Of a stretch of DNA of 64,000 nucleotides, positions 44,380 to 53,172 are shown in pieces. The stretch is from Mycolicibacterium lutetiense (lineage in GTDB: Bacteria > Actinomycetota > Actinomycetes > Mycobacteriales > Mycobacteriaceae): NCBI RefSeq assembly GCF_017876775.1, contig NZ_JAGIOP010000002.1, positions 62,001 to 126,000 on the forward strand. The letters are read 5' to 3'. Each line of letters begins with the position of its first letter. The first letter of the stretch is position 1. A model generated the notes under the pieces. The model was not told where the DNA came from. It searched no databases and was given only the letters and a program-made list of their open reading frames with translations. A program made the translations under genes and the position numbers.

Positions 44380-45021
44380 CTAGCGGCTTATCGACCCCAT
44401 GAAATAGGTCTCGTGCCCGGTGGGATATCCGCCACCGTCGGTGGCGATATGCACATGGTCGAAGTGATTGGCGGTCTCGTTGCCGTAGTCCGCGGTCCAG
44501 TGCGGTGCGCCGATCCCGGGATAGAGGCCCTGACGCCAGATCGCATGCAGCACGCCCCAACGTTCGGCGTTGGCCAGAGCGAAACCGGCGATCTGATTGC
44601 CGAGTTCGATGCCTTCCTTGGACTGATAATTCGGGATCATCACGTCGATCGCCAGACCATTGGGGTGCCACTTCAGCGCATCCTGGCGATATCCGCCGAT
44701 CGTGGTGATCTCGGGGAACATCACGGCAATGGCACGGGCCACCCAGATCGTCTTGAGTTGTAGCCCGCCCTCGGCTGCCGGACCCTTCGGCAGGGAAAAC
44801 TGGAAGTCGCGGGCCACGACGGGCGCGCTGGCCGCCACCAACTCGGCCTGAGCGGGGACCGGCGCCGGTTGCTGACTGCTGGGCGGCGGTGTTGCCGATG
44901 GGACCTCCGGACCCGACTTCGACTCGGTGTTCTGCACATACACCATGCCCCCAGCGAGGGCGACCGAGGCGGCAAGTGCCAGCAAGCGTCCTGCGCCGCC
45001 GGCCAACCGTCGTTTCCCCAC
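44380..45021 (-). CDS. secreted LAS/M15-like protein, paralogue B
   Basis: 213 aa. Signal-anchor (about 13-30), Pro/Gln-rich linker, and the same C-terminal domain as 37042-37662: WHPNGLAIDVMIPNYQS, HAIWRQGLYPG, NHFDHVHIATDGGGYPTGHETYF. The His-x6-Asp and HxH pattern is kept. It ends MGSISR after the shared motif. Two copies 7 kb apart flank the pknG operon. Likely cell-wall-facing; activity unproven. Confidence 0.75.
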   Translation of the reverse strand: MGKRRLAGGAGRLLALAASVALAGGMVYVQNTESKSGPEVPSATPPPSSQQPAPVPAQAELVAASAPVVARDFQFSLPKGPAAEGGLQLKTIWVARAIAVMFPEITTIGGYRQDALKWHPNGLAIDVMIPNYQSKEGIELGNQIAGFALANAERWGVLHAIWRQGLYPGIGAPHWTADYGNETANHFDHVHIATDGGGYPTGHETYFMGSISR

Positions 45022-45081
45022 GGCAGCAATCTACTGCGGTCGCCGCCGTGGCGGGTAATCTTTGCCATCCGCGTAGCGATG

Positions 45082-46188
45082 TCACGCCGTCGCCAGAACC
45101 CGCAGTCCCTCACGTCCGTTCGCCGGTAGGACGAACTTGGCGCCGACATCGGCGGCCCGCTCCTGCCACGGCACGGTGAACGCGCTGCGGTAGTTGCAGT
45201 AGAACGTGGGCGGCCGTGCCGAGCCGAGAATGATCCGAGCGATCGCGGCGTGATCCGGGTGCGCGAAGTTGTCCCCGTTGGTCGAGATCAGATACCGCTT
45301 GGCCGCGATCGCGTCGATCAACTCGGCGGTGACGTTGGCCCGGCTTCCATGGTGCGGAAGCTTCACCAGGTCCAGCCGAACCCGTTCTTCACCCACCGTC
45401 GTGGCGTATTTGTGCAACGACTGCACGAGTACATCGGAGTGGGCGTCGGCTCCCAACAAGGCGCGCCGGCCCTCATATTCGACGATGAACGCAATGCTCG
45501 ATCCGTTGGCCTCCGAGTTGTCGGCGCTGGACGCCGTCGCCATCGTGCGCAGAATCTGGTCGGTGAGCGTGTCGGACAGCGGCGGGACTTCCCGGTGGCG
45601 TATCGGCGGCGTCCGCGCTTCCAGCGGGGTTCCCTCGCCGGGCACCAGACCTGCCGCGGTGACCACCGATCGCCACTCGCTCGCCATCTTCTTCAGCTTC
45701 TGCCCGGTGGGGGACAGCAGATGGACGGCGGCACCGCCGGGCAGTTCGATGACGGGAAGCTCCGTACCCGAGGCCGAAACCACCACCGGCCCACCGACCT
45801 TGTTACTGACGCGGTTGCGGAACGGCTCATTCCAGCGGAACGGGCCGTCGTTGATCCGCTGGGTGAGTCGCTCGCCGTCGACGGGCCCCAGCACGCTGCC
45901 GCCACGTTCACAGTGCACGAACCCGTTGAACCAGATGTCTCGGATACGGTGGCTCAGATCCGGATCGGCCAGGATCTGCAGGCTCCCACCGATGTGGTCC
46001 TCGTCGACATGGGTGATGACCATCGCCTCGTAGGTGTGGTCGGGCCGGGCCTTGAGGCGTTCGCGCACCGCATCCCAGGAACGTGCGGTGCCGCCGTCGA
46101 TCAGGATCCGGTGCGTATCCGCCGTGGTGCCGTACTCGACGACGAGGGCGTCGCCGTGACCGCCGGGCAGCATTTCGATGGCCAGCAT
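45082..46188 (-). CDS. MBL-fold metallohydrolase (ComEC-type)
   Basis: 368 aa. Metal motif THVDEDHIGG (His60, Asp62, Asp64, His65) as in ComEC-like and competence-type hydrolases, then KLPHHGSRANVT with more metal ligands and STNGDNFAHPDHAAI. No membrane helices, so cytosolic. Its ribosome site (AGGAG) overlaps the stop codon of the upstream CHAT gene, so production is coupled. In bacteria such lone MBL proteins beside CHAT proteases probably act as the nuclease or hydrolase effector. Inference from context. Confidence 0.9.
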   Translation of the reverse strand: MLAIEMLPGGHGDALVVEYGTTADTHRILIDGGTARSWDAVRERLKARPDHTYEAMVITHVDEDHIGGSLQILADPDLSHRIRDIWFNGFVHCERGGSVLGPVDGERLTQRINDGPFRWNEPFRNRVSNKVGGPVVVSASGTELPVIELPGGAAVHLLSPTGQKLKKMASEWRSVVTAAGLVPGEGTPLEARTPPIRHREVPPLSDTLTDQILRTMATASSADNSEANGSSIAFIVEYEGRRALLGADAHSDVLVQSLHKYATTVGEERVRLDLVKLPHHGSRANVTAELIDAIAAKRYLISTNGDNFAHPDHAAIARIILGSARPPTFYCNYRSAFTVPWQERAADVGAKFVLPANGREGLRVLATA

Positions 46189-46196
46189 GACTTCTC

Positions 46197-48230
46197 CTAA
46201 CCGACCAGCTTGAGGTCGATCTCACCGACGGCGACCAGTAGTAGACCGACCAGCAGTCCGTTCGCGACCAGGTCGCGTCGGGCCTCGGTCAACGCCGATC
46301 CCAATGTGAGCCCGCCGTCCGCCGCGCCGGTGAACAGTGCAGAAACGACCGCGATAGCGGCCTGGGAAGCGTGCTGGCCCTTGAACTTCGTCAGTGTGGC
46401 CACCACCGCTGCGGCGCCCATGAGAATGAATGTCGCGGGCAATGCTCCGAAGACGTCGCCGGATATCGCGGAGTCACACGCGAACAACAGCACGATCGGT
46501 GCGGGATTGGTGGGGGCTCCGAGCTCACGCTCGGAGATGTCCGGTTGGGACAGCGTCGAATGCCCGCCGATCTCGATCCGGAACTCGGACTGGGCCTGAT
46601 CGGTGTGGCCCAGCACCACCAGTAGTTGCGGGTCGGTTTCCTTCACCGCGGTGCGCCACTTCGGCCACGTCGCCACCCGTGTGCAGTTGGCGGAACCCAC
46701 CCGCTGGGTGAGCGCGGATTGCAGCAGTGTCGAGGGCAATTGATCTGCCGGACTGCCGATGTCGGCGCGATCGGCTGCAGCGTAGACGACGGGCCGCAGG
46801 GCCAGTTCGGTGAGTTTCGGGCGCGATTCGGTGGCGGGCGCCGGGCCGAAGCGCACCGTCCGGGCGATGACACGGTTCATGCCCCAGAACCCCCACGGGC
46901 ACACTCGCCGCCTGGAGCGCCGCCTCGTACACGGATGATCGGCAGGCCGGCCCACGCAGTCGCAGAGAGCCGCTTTCTCAGTCGGAGCCGGGCCGTCGTA
47001 GGCGAGCTCCAGGGGCAGGATCGGGGCGTCGTAGCGCACCATGACCGAGATGGTGCGGGCATCCTCCAGGTCGAGTTCAGTGAGTTTCTTGGCAAACTGG
47101 CTGCCGCGCCGGGCCAGCAGGATCAGCAACCTCACCGCTTCCGGATCGGTGATCGATCCGGGAGCGGAGTCGGTGCCCAACACCTGCGACGCCACCTGCT
47201 CGAAGGCCTTCGACCAATTCTCCGCGCCGACAAGGGGAATGCCGTCGGCGTGGTCGGTACCCCGTAGAGACAGCGTGACGCCGTCGTCGTCGAGCGCGGC
47301 GTCCGCACCGGTGACCACGGTCGGTTCCGACGGAGAGCTCAAGCCGATCGGCCAGAACTGGACCTCGTCGTCCGGAAGCGCACTGCTGCGGACGACGGCG
47401 ACGATCCGGCCGGCCCGGGTCGGTCGATTACGGTACAGGACAGTGATATTCAGCTGCAGAATCGTCCCGTCGTCGCCGGCCCGCACGGGGAATGTCGCCG
47501 TGGTGCTCGGGCGGGTGCGGTCCTGCGGCAACACCATGGGCCGGGTGGCGTGAAAGGTTCCGTCCTCGCTGGTGACATCGACGATCAGGTCGGCCGCTCC
47601 GTCCGGATCGAATTCGATGTCGTCTTCGTCGAAGTCGATGCCCCGCTGACCGCGGCGCGGGACGGCGATCCGCACCGCGAGCGTGTGGTCCTGTCCCGGC
47701 GTCAGGACCGCGCAGACCGCACCGTCGCGGAAGATCTCGGCGATCAACTGCCGGGGTGCCTCGGTATCGGTGTCCACAGCGGGCGGCTGCTCCTGGACTC
47801 CGAGTTCGGGTTGGTCGGGGGGCGCCACGTGGGCCACGTCGCCGCGGAGGCTTGCGTGGCCCTCGATGACATCCGGTGTGGAGGCGATTACCTGCAGACC
47901 CGTGAGGTGATCCGACTGCGCCAGCAGAATGGCCTCTTCGACGCTGGCCACCCGGACGTAGAGCACCGAGACGTCGTGAGCGTGTTCGACGGCCTTCCGC
48001 CACGCAGTATGGAGCTGGGGCGCTATTCGTGCCGCGAATTCCGGATCTGGCGCCACCCAGTACGGCGGTTCCATTGGCCCACCGGGGCCAGAATCTGCGC
48101 ACATCTGGATCAGTTTTTCGAGCCTGTCCATCAGTTTATCGGCGTCCCGCTGTGGCGCCAAAGCGTCGTTTCCCATCAACAATCCGGCAGCGAACAATAC
48201 GTCATCAGGTATTGCTTCACCCGAGGTCAT
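46197..48230 (-). CDS. CHAT-domain (caspase-like) protease
   Basis: 677 aa. The C-terminal CHAT domain has the His of VVLGHTD (His542) and the Cys of LLFACDSA (Cys585), both spaced as in caspase-HetF-associated proteases. The N-terminal 150 residues are helical (possible recognition part), followed by an Ig-like beta region (200-380) and a Cys-rich loop CDCVGRPADHPC. No signal peptide. Translationally linked to the MBL hydrolase. CHAT proteases act in gasdermin, CRISPR type III-E and other conflict systems, and this pair has that shape. Target unknown. Confidence 0.88.
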   Translation of the reverse strand: MTSGEAIPDDVLFAAGLLMGNDALAPQRDADKLMDRLEKLIQMCADSGPGGPMEPPYWVAPDPEFAARIAPQLHTAWRKAVEHAHDVSVLYVRVASVEEAILLAQSDHLTGLQVIASTPDVIEGHASLRGDVAHVAPPDQPELGVQEQPPAVDTDTEAPRQLIAEIFRDGAVCAVLTPGQDHTLAVRIAVPRRGQRGIDFDEDDIEFDPDGAADLIVDVTSEDGTFHATRPMVLPQDRTRPSTTATFPVRAGDDGTILQLNITVLYRNRPTRAGRIVAVVRSSALPDDEVQFWPIGLSSPSEPTVVTGADAALDDDGVTLSLRGTDHADGIPLVGAENWSKAFEQVASQVLGTDSAPGSITDPEAVRLLILLARRGSQFAKKLTELDLEDARTISVMVRYDAPILPLELAYDGPAPTEKAALCDCVGRPADHPCTRRRSRRRVCPWGFWGMNRVIARTVRFGPAPATESRPKLTELALRPVVYAAADRADIGSPADQLPSTLLQSALTQRVGSANCTRVATWPKWRTAVKETDPQLLVVLGHTDQAQSEFRIEIGGHSTLSQPDISERELGAPTNPAPIVLLFACDSAISGDVFGALPATFILMGAAAVVATLTKFKGQHASQAAIAVVSALFTGAADGGLTLGSALTEARRDLVANGLLVGLLLVAVGEIDLKLVG

Positions 48231-48507
48231 CGCAGGAATCTCCTACTCGACTGGTCGATCAGGAACTGAACCGAGTATCCCTGGGTCGGGCGCATATGTC
48301 CGATATTTCGACGCGGTCCGAGATGCTGCGAAACAATCTACTTCCGCTTGCAAATAACATGACGAGCGTCATTGGAACAATGGAGTTGCAGAATGCAATG
48401 TCCATTTGTCGTACGCGAAACTCACCGGCCAGAATTTTGCCGACGATCGCCAGGGCACGTAGTAATACCCATCCGTGCAGTGCACCGATACCGGCAGACT
48501 GGGGGCC

Positions 48508-49833
48508 ATGCCAATCGATGAGGTTGTTCCGACCTCGGACACCGTCGCCCGCGACACCAAACTCGACCGCGACCGCGCTGTTGACGTGGCGCGCCTGGGC
48601 GCCCTGCTCGTGGTCATGTTCGGGCACTGCGCCCTGCTGCTGGCCACCATCGACTCCGGCGGCGTGCGGGTCGGCAACATCCTCGGCGCCTTGCCCGCGC
48701 TGGCCCCGGTCACCTGGGTGCTGCAGGTGATGCCGCTGTTCTTCATGGCCGGTGGTGCCGCGGGCGCCTACAGCTGGCGCGACGGACGACCCTGGGGGGA
48801 ATGGCTGCTTGCCCGCGCACAACGGCTGTGCCGGCCGGTGTTCTGGTACCTGGCCGTGTGGACGGTGGTCCTGCCGGTGGTCCACGCGACGATGGGAGCC
48901 TCGTCCGCGTCGGCACTCGGGCGCGAATGCGTTGCCCTGCTGTGGTTCCTGGGTGTCTACCTGGTGGCGCTCGCCTTTGTCCCGGCGCTGATGCGCCTGA
49001 CCACCGGTCGGACGCTGGCCTGGGTGGTCGCCGGACTGCTCGCCGCGTCCGGGCTGGTGGATGCGATCCGGTTCGCAGTGGGAACACCCGAGGCGGGCAC
49101 CGCCAACCTGATCATCGTCTGGCTGATCCCGGTCGTGATCGGCGTGGCCTACGCCCGTCACCTGATCTGTGCACGGAGAGCGCTGGCGATCGCCGTCGTC
49201 GCCTTCACCGCGCAGGTAATCCTCGCTCTCACCGGCATTTACGACGTATCCCTCGTCGTCACCGGAACCGAGCGGGTGTCCAACGTGTCGCCCCCGACGC
49301 TGCTGCTGGCACTGCAGTGCGTCTGGATGCCATGCCTGTTCATCGCCGCCGCGAACCCGATCCGCCGCTGGGCCGCCCGTCCGCGCGTCTGGTGCGTGGT
49401 GGCGACGGGCAACGGGGGAGCCATGACGCTGTACCTGTGGCACATCCCGGTGATCGCGATCGCCGCATTCAGTCTGCACGCTCTCGGCCTCGATGCCTTC
49501 GATCCGCACGCCCCGGGCTTCTGGGCCCACCTGGCCCTGCGCGCAGCGGTTTTCGCCGTTCTCATGGCGGTGGCTTTCCGGCTGCTGTCACCACTGGAAC
49601 ACCGCCCGCTTCCGTGGTGGGACAGCCGGGTTCAGATCAGCGGGGCACGCTCGGTAATGACCGGTGTCCTGCTGTGCGTCGCCGGTGCCACGTTGACGCT
49701 GATGGCCAAGAACGGGCTCGACGGCGTGCTGGGCTGGTCAGCGCTCGGTGGGTTCGTCATCGCTGTGGTAGCCGCGCGCGGGAGCGCAGGGCGGGCGGCG
49801 GAGGCCGGATTATCACAATGTCGTGCAACGTAA
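48508..49833 (+). CDS. acyltransferase-3 family membrane protein
   Basis: 441 aa, about 10-11 membrane helices. The start RDRAVDVARLGALLVVMFGHC carries the Arg and His of the acyltransferase-3 family; the FFMAGGAAGAYSW block follows. Probably O-acylates a cell-surface glycan or lipid. ATG at 48508 is favoured because similarity starts nearby. Divergent from the CHAT gene across 277 bp. Confidence 0.88.
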   Translation: MPIDEVVPTSDTVARDTKLDRDRAVDVARLGALLVVMFGHCALLLATIDSGGVRVGNILGALPALAPVTWVLQVMPLFFMAGGAAGAYSWRDGRPWGEWLLARAQRLCRPVFWYLAVWTVVLPVVHATMGASSASALGRECVALLWFLGVYLVALAFVPALMRLTTGRTLAWVVAGLLAASGLVDAIRFAVGTPEAGTANLIIVWLIPVVIGVAYARHLICARRALAIAVVAFTAQVILALTGIYDVSLVVTGTERVSNVSPPTLLLALQCVWMPCLFIAAANPIRRWAARPRVWCVVATGNGGAMTLYLWHIPVIAIAAFSLHALGLDAFDPHAPGFWAHLALRAAVFAVLMAVAFRLLSPLEHRPLPWWDSRVQISGARSVMTGVLLCVAGATLTLMAKNGLDGVLGWSALGGFVIAVVAARGSAGRAAEAGLSQCRAT

Positions 49834-50090
49834 TTCACTACCCCTGTGGCTGAATCATGCGTTGTGGATAACGCCTCCGCGTGTCAGGACATCGGTGACG
49901 GTTCGGGTGGTCTTGGTGGTGACACTTCTGCCTTCAGGCTCGGGCGGTGGCTGTCAATGAACCCATCGCGCACGTCATACGGTGAACACCTCCGGGACCA
50001 TCCCACCAAATGTCACCCATGTCCTGATGCAGAACTGTCACCGATCTCTTGAGAGATAACACTCGCGCCCGTCGCCCGGTAGTGGCATAA

Positions 50091-50106
50091 TCGAACACGT
50101 GTTCGA
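50091..50106 (+). promoter_or_regulatory. LexA (SOS) box overlapping the start of the 13E12 gene
   Basis: Perfect palindrome TCGAACACGTGTTCGA fitting the mycobacterial SOS consensus TCGAAC-N4-GTTCGA. It overlaps CATAAT (50086-50091, a -10 box) and the GTG start at 50099, so transcription probably starts at the GTG and the mRNA is leaderless. A second palindrome ATCTCTTGAGAGAT lies at 50044-50057. The 49834-50060 part also contains short motifs (GGTGACAGTTCTGCATCAGG on the minus strand) like IS481-type ends; likely a remnant, weakly supported. Confidence 0.88.
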
Positions 50107-51586
50107 GAACGTGTCTGATGTGGAGCTGATCGACAAGGTCGGTGCTGCGGCGCGGGCGGAGTCGGTGGCGATTGCGGCACGGTTGGCGGCGATCGGCGGG
50201 TTGGACAGCCTGCGTGAACAGGAACTGGTCGACAGCATTTTGTGGCGGACCGATCCGTTTGAGGAGGTGGCGGCCGAAATCTCGGTGGCGATGCGGATCG
50301 GTCGGGGCCGGGCCGGCACCCAGATTCATCATGCCCGGGTGTTGCGGGACAAACTGCCGTTGGTGGCGGCCCGCTTCGCGGTCGGGGATGTCGATTATCG
50401 GGTGGTGTGTGCGCTGATCGCCCGCACCGGCACCGTGGATCGGGCGGTGTGGGCCGGGCTGGATGCCGAATTGGCGGCGCGGGCGCATAAGTGGATGCGG
50501 CTCTCAGAGCGGGCGTTGCGGGATCGGGTGGATCAGTGGATCGCCAAACTCGATCCGAACGGGGAGCGGGTCCCTCCGGATGTGGCTGAGGAGCGGTTCG
50601 TGCAGATCGAGCCGGGCAGCCCGGGTAAGGCTACGGTGTGGGCCAATGTGGATGCTGCTGACGGGGCGGCGTTGGATCAGCGTTTGGATGCGTTGGCGGA
50701 CACGGTGTGTGAGCATGATCCGCGGAGCCGTGAGCAGCGTCGGGCTGATGCGGTGGGGCCGTTGGCCCGGCTGGAAGCTCAATTGGCCTGCCGGTGTGGT
50801 CGTGACGATTGCCTGGCCGCCCAGAAGCGTGCGGCTGCCGATGCGGCGGTGGTTCATGTGTTGGCCGGGCAGGCCACCGTGGAGGGCTCCTCCGATGATC
50901 CGGGGTATCTGCCCGGGTATGGGGTTCTGCCCGCCGAGTCGGTGCGGGATCTGGCCGCGACGGCCAAACTCAAGCCGCTGCCGGTGCCTGGTGGTCGCTC
51001 CGATACCAACGAACCCACCGAACCCGCCGGACCCGACCAGGCGGTCGAACCCGCCGAAGTTGGCGAGCCGCAGTACCGGCCCTCGGTGGCACTGTCGGAG
51101 TTCATCTGCTGGCGGGATCTGACGTGTCGGTTCCCGGGCTGTGATGCCCCGGTGGCACGTTGCGATATCGACCACACCGTGCCCTATCCACTGGGTCCGA
51201 CGCATCCGTCGAACACCAAATTGTATTGCCGGGCACACCATTTGGTGAAAACGTTCTGTGCTGGCTGGTCGGATCGACAATTGCCCGATGGCACCGTCGA
51301 ATTCACCGCACCTACCGGGCACACGTATGTCACCGAACCGCACGGCGCCGGCATGTTCCCGGCCCTGGGCCAACCCACCGGGGAGCTGAACCTGCCCGAA
51401 CCCGAGGCGCCCAGCCCGAACCGGTCCGCGATGATGCCCAAACGTCAACGGGCCCGCGAACAAGACCGCCAAGACCGTATCGAGGCCGAACGGCGCTTCC
51501 GCGCCGAAATCAACAACGACCTCGAATTCGAACGCCAATACCAAGCCTGGCTCGCCGAAGAATACGGACCACCCCCACCATTCTGA
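50099..51586 (+). CDS. 13E12-repeat family HNH endonuclease (DUF222 plus HNH)
   Basis: 495 aa. N-terminal DUF222 helical region (about 20-220), a Cys cluster CRCGRDDC near 240, a Pro-rich linker, and HNH at about 341-384: CRFPGCDAPVARCDIDHTVPY then NTKLYCRAHHLVKT (zinc Cys plus catalytic His-Asn-His). Highly charged C-terminus. The 13E12 family is multi-copy in mycobacteria and DNA-damage induced through LexA, as the box here shows. Full length. Confidence 0.93.
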   Translation: MFENVSDVELIDKVGAAARAESVAIAARLAAIGGLDSLREQELVDSILWRTDPFEEVAAEISVAMRIGRGRAGTQIHHARVLRDKLPLVAARFAVGDVDYRVVCALIARTGTVDRAVWAGLDAELAARAHKWMRLSERALRDRVDQWIAKLDPNGERVPPDVAEERFVQIEPGSPGKATVWANVDAADGAALDQRLDALADTVCEHDPRSREQRRADAVGPLARLEAQLACRCGRDDCLAAQKRAAADAAVVHVLAGQATVEGSSDDPGYLPGYGVLPAESVRDLAATAKLKPLPVPGGRSDTNEPTEPAGPDQAVEPAEVGEPQYRPSVALSEFICWRDLTCRFPGCDAPVARCDIDHTVPYPLGPTHPSNTKLYCRAHHLVKTFCAGWSDRQLPDGTVEFTAPTGHTYVTEPHGAGMFPALGQPTGELNLPEPEAPSPNRSAMMPKRQRAREQDRQDRIEAERRFRAEINNDLEFERQYQAWLAEEYGPPPPF

Positions 51587-51677
51587 GCCGAACGGCGTTG
51601 CGCCGACGGAGGACCCCCTTCATCGGATCATCCGTGCATCGGATTCCACGGCCGGGTGGCCGTCAACTCGGCGGTCC

Positions 51678-52460
51678 ATGTGCCGGACCTCACCAGGGCC
51701 GTTCCAAACCTGGACGATGACGTATGCAGGCAAGGCCGTTGAGACGTCGTCGGCCGATCTGGTCGCCGGCACCTCCGATGGTCCCCTGGTAGACGTGGCG
51801 TTCCACGTCGAGGCGAAAATGGCTGTGCCGCCATGGATCCAGGGCTCGTTGCAGAAGGCGGCAGGGGACCGGATCAAGAATTCCGTAGAAGGCGATCTCA
51901 TGGGTGGTGCCCGCTATGAGCAATTGTTCCGGGCGCGCGGATCGGTGACGATCAACGGCGACAGCCAGGACTTCACCGGCAGCGGTCTGCGGATCCGCCG
52001 GCAGGGGGTACGCAAGCTGGGCAGTTTCTGGGGCCATGCCTGGCAATCGGCGGTTTTCCCCAGCGGCAAGGCATTCGGCTACATCGCCTACCCGCCGCGC
52101 GACGACGGCCGGCCCACCTTCAACGAGGGCTACCTCTTCACCGGTGACGGTGAGCTGACTCCCGCACGTGCGGTGCAGGCGCCGTGGCTGACGAAACTAC
52201 AAGCAGTGGGTGAGGACGTATCGGTAGTGCTGGAAACAGCTGACGGCCAGGTGCACATCGAGGGGGAGACGGTGTTCTCGACCCATGACATCCACCACAA
52301 CGACAACACGTTCTCGGTGCGCGAGATGAAGAAGGAGAACCCGAATTTCCCTGCCCTGCAACAGGCCGGCGTGCGCTACCGGTGGGACGGCGAGGAGACC
52401 TTCGGCATGCTCGAACGCTCGAATCCGATCGAGAAGATCGACCTCGATGCACGGGCTTGA
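51678..52460 (+). CDS. DUF7064-like protein, probably 5'-truncated
   Basis: 260 aa, beginning inside what looks like the middle of the family fold (FQTWTMTYAGKAV, then DVAFHVEAKMAVP). The AttH/lipocalin-type strands YEQLFRARGSVTING, GSFWGHAWQSAVF, and a KAFGYIAYPPR block follow. Relatives usually have about 100 more N-terminal residues. The frame reads open upstream but without a start, and the 13E12 gene ends only 90 bp before, so insertion may have removed the 5' end. The end overlaps the SDR gene by 14 nt. Confidence 0.55.
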   Translation: MCRTSPGPFQTWTMTYAGKAVETSSADLVAGTSDGPLVDVAFHVEAKMAVPPWIQGSLQKAAGDRIKNSVEGDLMGGARYEQLFRARGSVTINGDSQDFTGSGLRIRRQGVRKLGSFWGHAWQSAVFPSGKAFGYIAYPPRDDGRPTFNEGYLFTGDGELTPARAVQAPWLTKLQAVGEDVSVVLETADGQVHIEGETVFSTHDIHHNDNTFSVREMKKENPNFPALQQAGVRYRWDGEETFGMLERSNPIEKIDLDARA

Positions 52461-53157
52461 GGGCAAGACGTTCATCATTGCCGGGGGAGCGACCGGCATC
52501 GGCGCCGGCACTGCCGAACGGTTGGCTGCCGAGGGCGCGTCGGTGGTCGTGGGTGACGTCAACATGCAGGGTGCCAAGGCCACTGTCGAGACAATCACGG
52601 CCACCGGCGGTGCTGCGATCGCCGAATTCGGTGCGGTCCACGGACTGGACAACGTCGGTGCCGACCTGTCGGCGCACAACCTCGGGCGTGACACTACGAT
52701 CCTGGACACGCCGTTGGAGGTGTGGCACCGGACCATCGACGTCAACTTGCTCGGCTTCGTGCGCACCATCCGGGCGGCGCTGCCGCATCTGCTCGAGCAC
52801 GGTGGCGGCAGCATCGTCAACACCTCATCGGGCGGCTCACTCGGAACCGACCCCATGCACGTCGCTTACAACGCCTCCAAGGCCGCAGTCAATCAGCTGA
52901 CCCGCCACGTGGCGAACAACTACGGAGCCAGGGGGATTCGCAGCAATGCCGTGATGCCGGGACTGGTCATGGGGGAAACCCAGGAACGCCAGAACGATCA
53001 GCAGATGCAGCAGATGTTCCTGAGGGCGGCCAAGGTGACGCGGCTCGGTAGGCCCGCGGACCTGGCCGCCGTCACCGCGTTCCTGCTGTCCGACGACGCC
53101 GAATGGATCAATGGCCAGACCTGGTATATCGGCGGCGCATCGCACATGCGCCAGTGA
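52447..53157 (+). CDS. short-chain dehydrogenase/reductase with internal deletion
   Basis: 236 aa. NAD(P)-binding GGATGIGAG (14-22), DVN, active-site Ser (NTSSGGS) and YNASK (Tyr/Lys). Between AAIAEFG and AVHGLDNVGADLS about 20 residues are missing relative to the normal SDR spacing (the helix before the NAG motif), in frame. Otherwise complete to the WINGQTWYIGGASHM end. May still fold, but cofactor binding could be impaired. Paired with the preceding truncated gene. Confidence 0.8.
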   Translation: MHGLEGKTFIIAGGATGIGAGTAERLAAEGASVVVGDVNMQGAKATVETITATGGAAIAEFGAVHGLDNVGADLSAHNLGRDTTILDTPLEVWHRTIDVNLLGFVRTIRAALPHLLEHGGGSIVNTSSGGSLGTDPMHVAYNASKAAVNQLTRHVANNYGARGIRSNAVMPGLVMGETQERQNDQQMQQMFLRAAKVTRLGRPADLAAVTAFLLSDDAEWINGQTWYIGGASHMRQ

Positions 53158-53172
53158 GGCAGCGCGAAAACC

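Noticed and set aside
49834..50060. Full IS481-type insertion sequence upstream of the 13E12 gene
   Set aside because: Only short end-like motifs are visible, with no transposase and no paired terminal repeats; at most a remnant.
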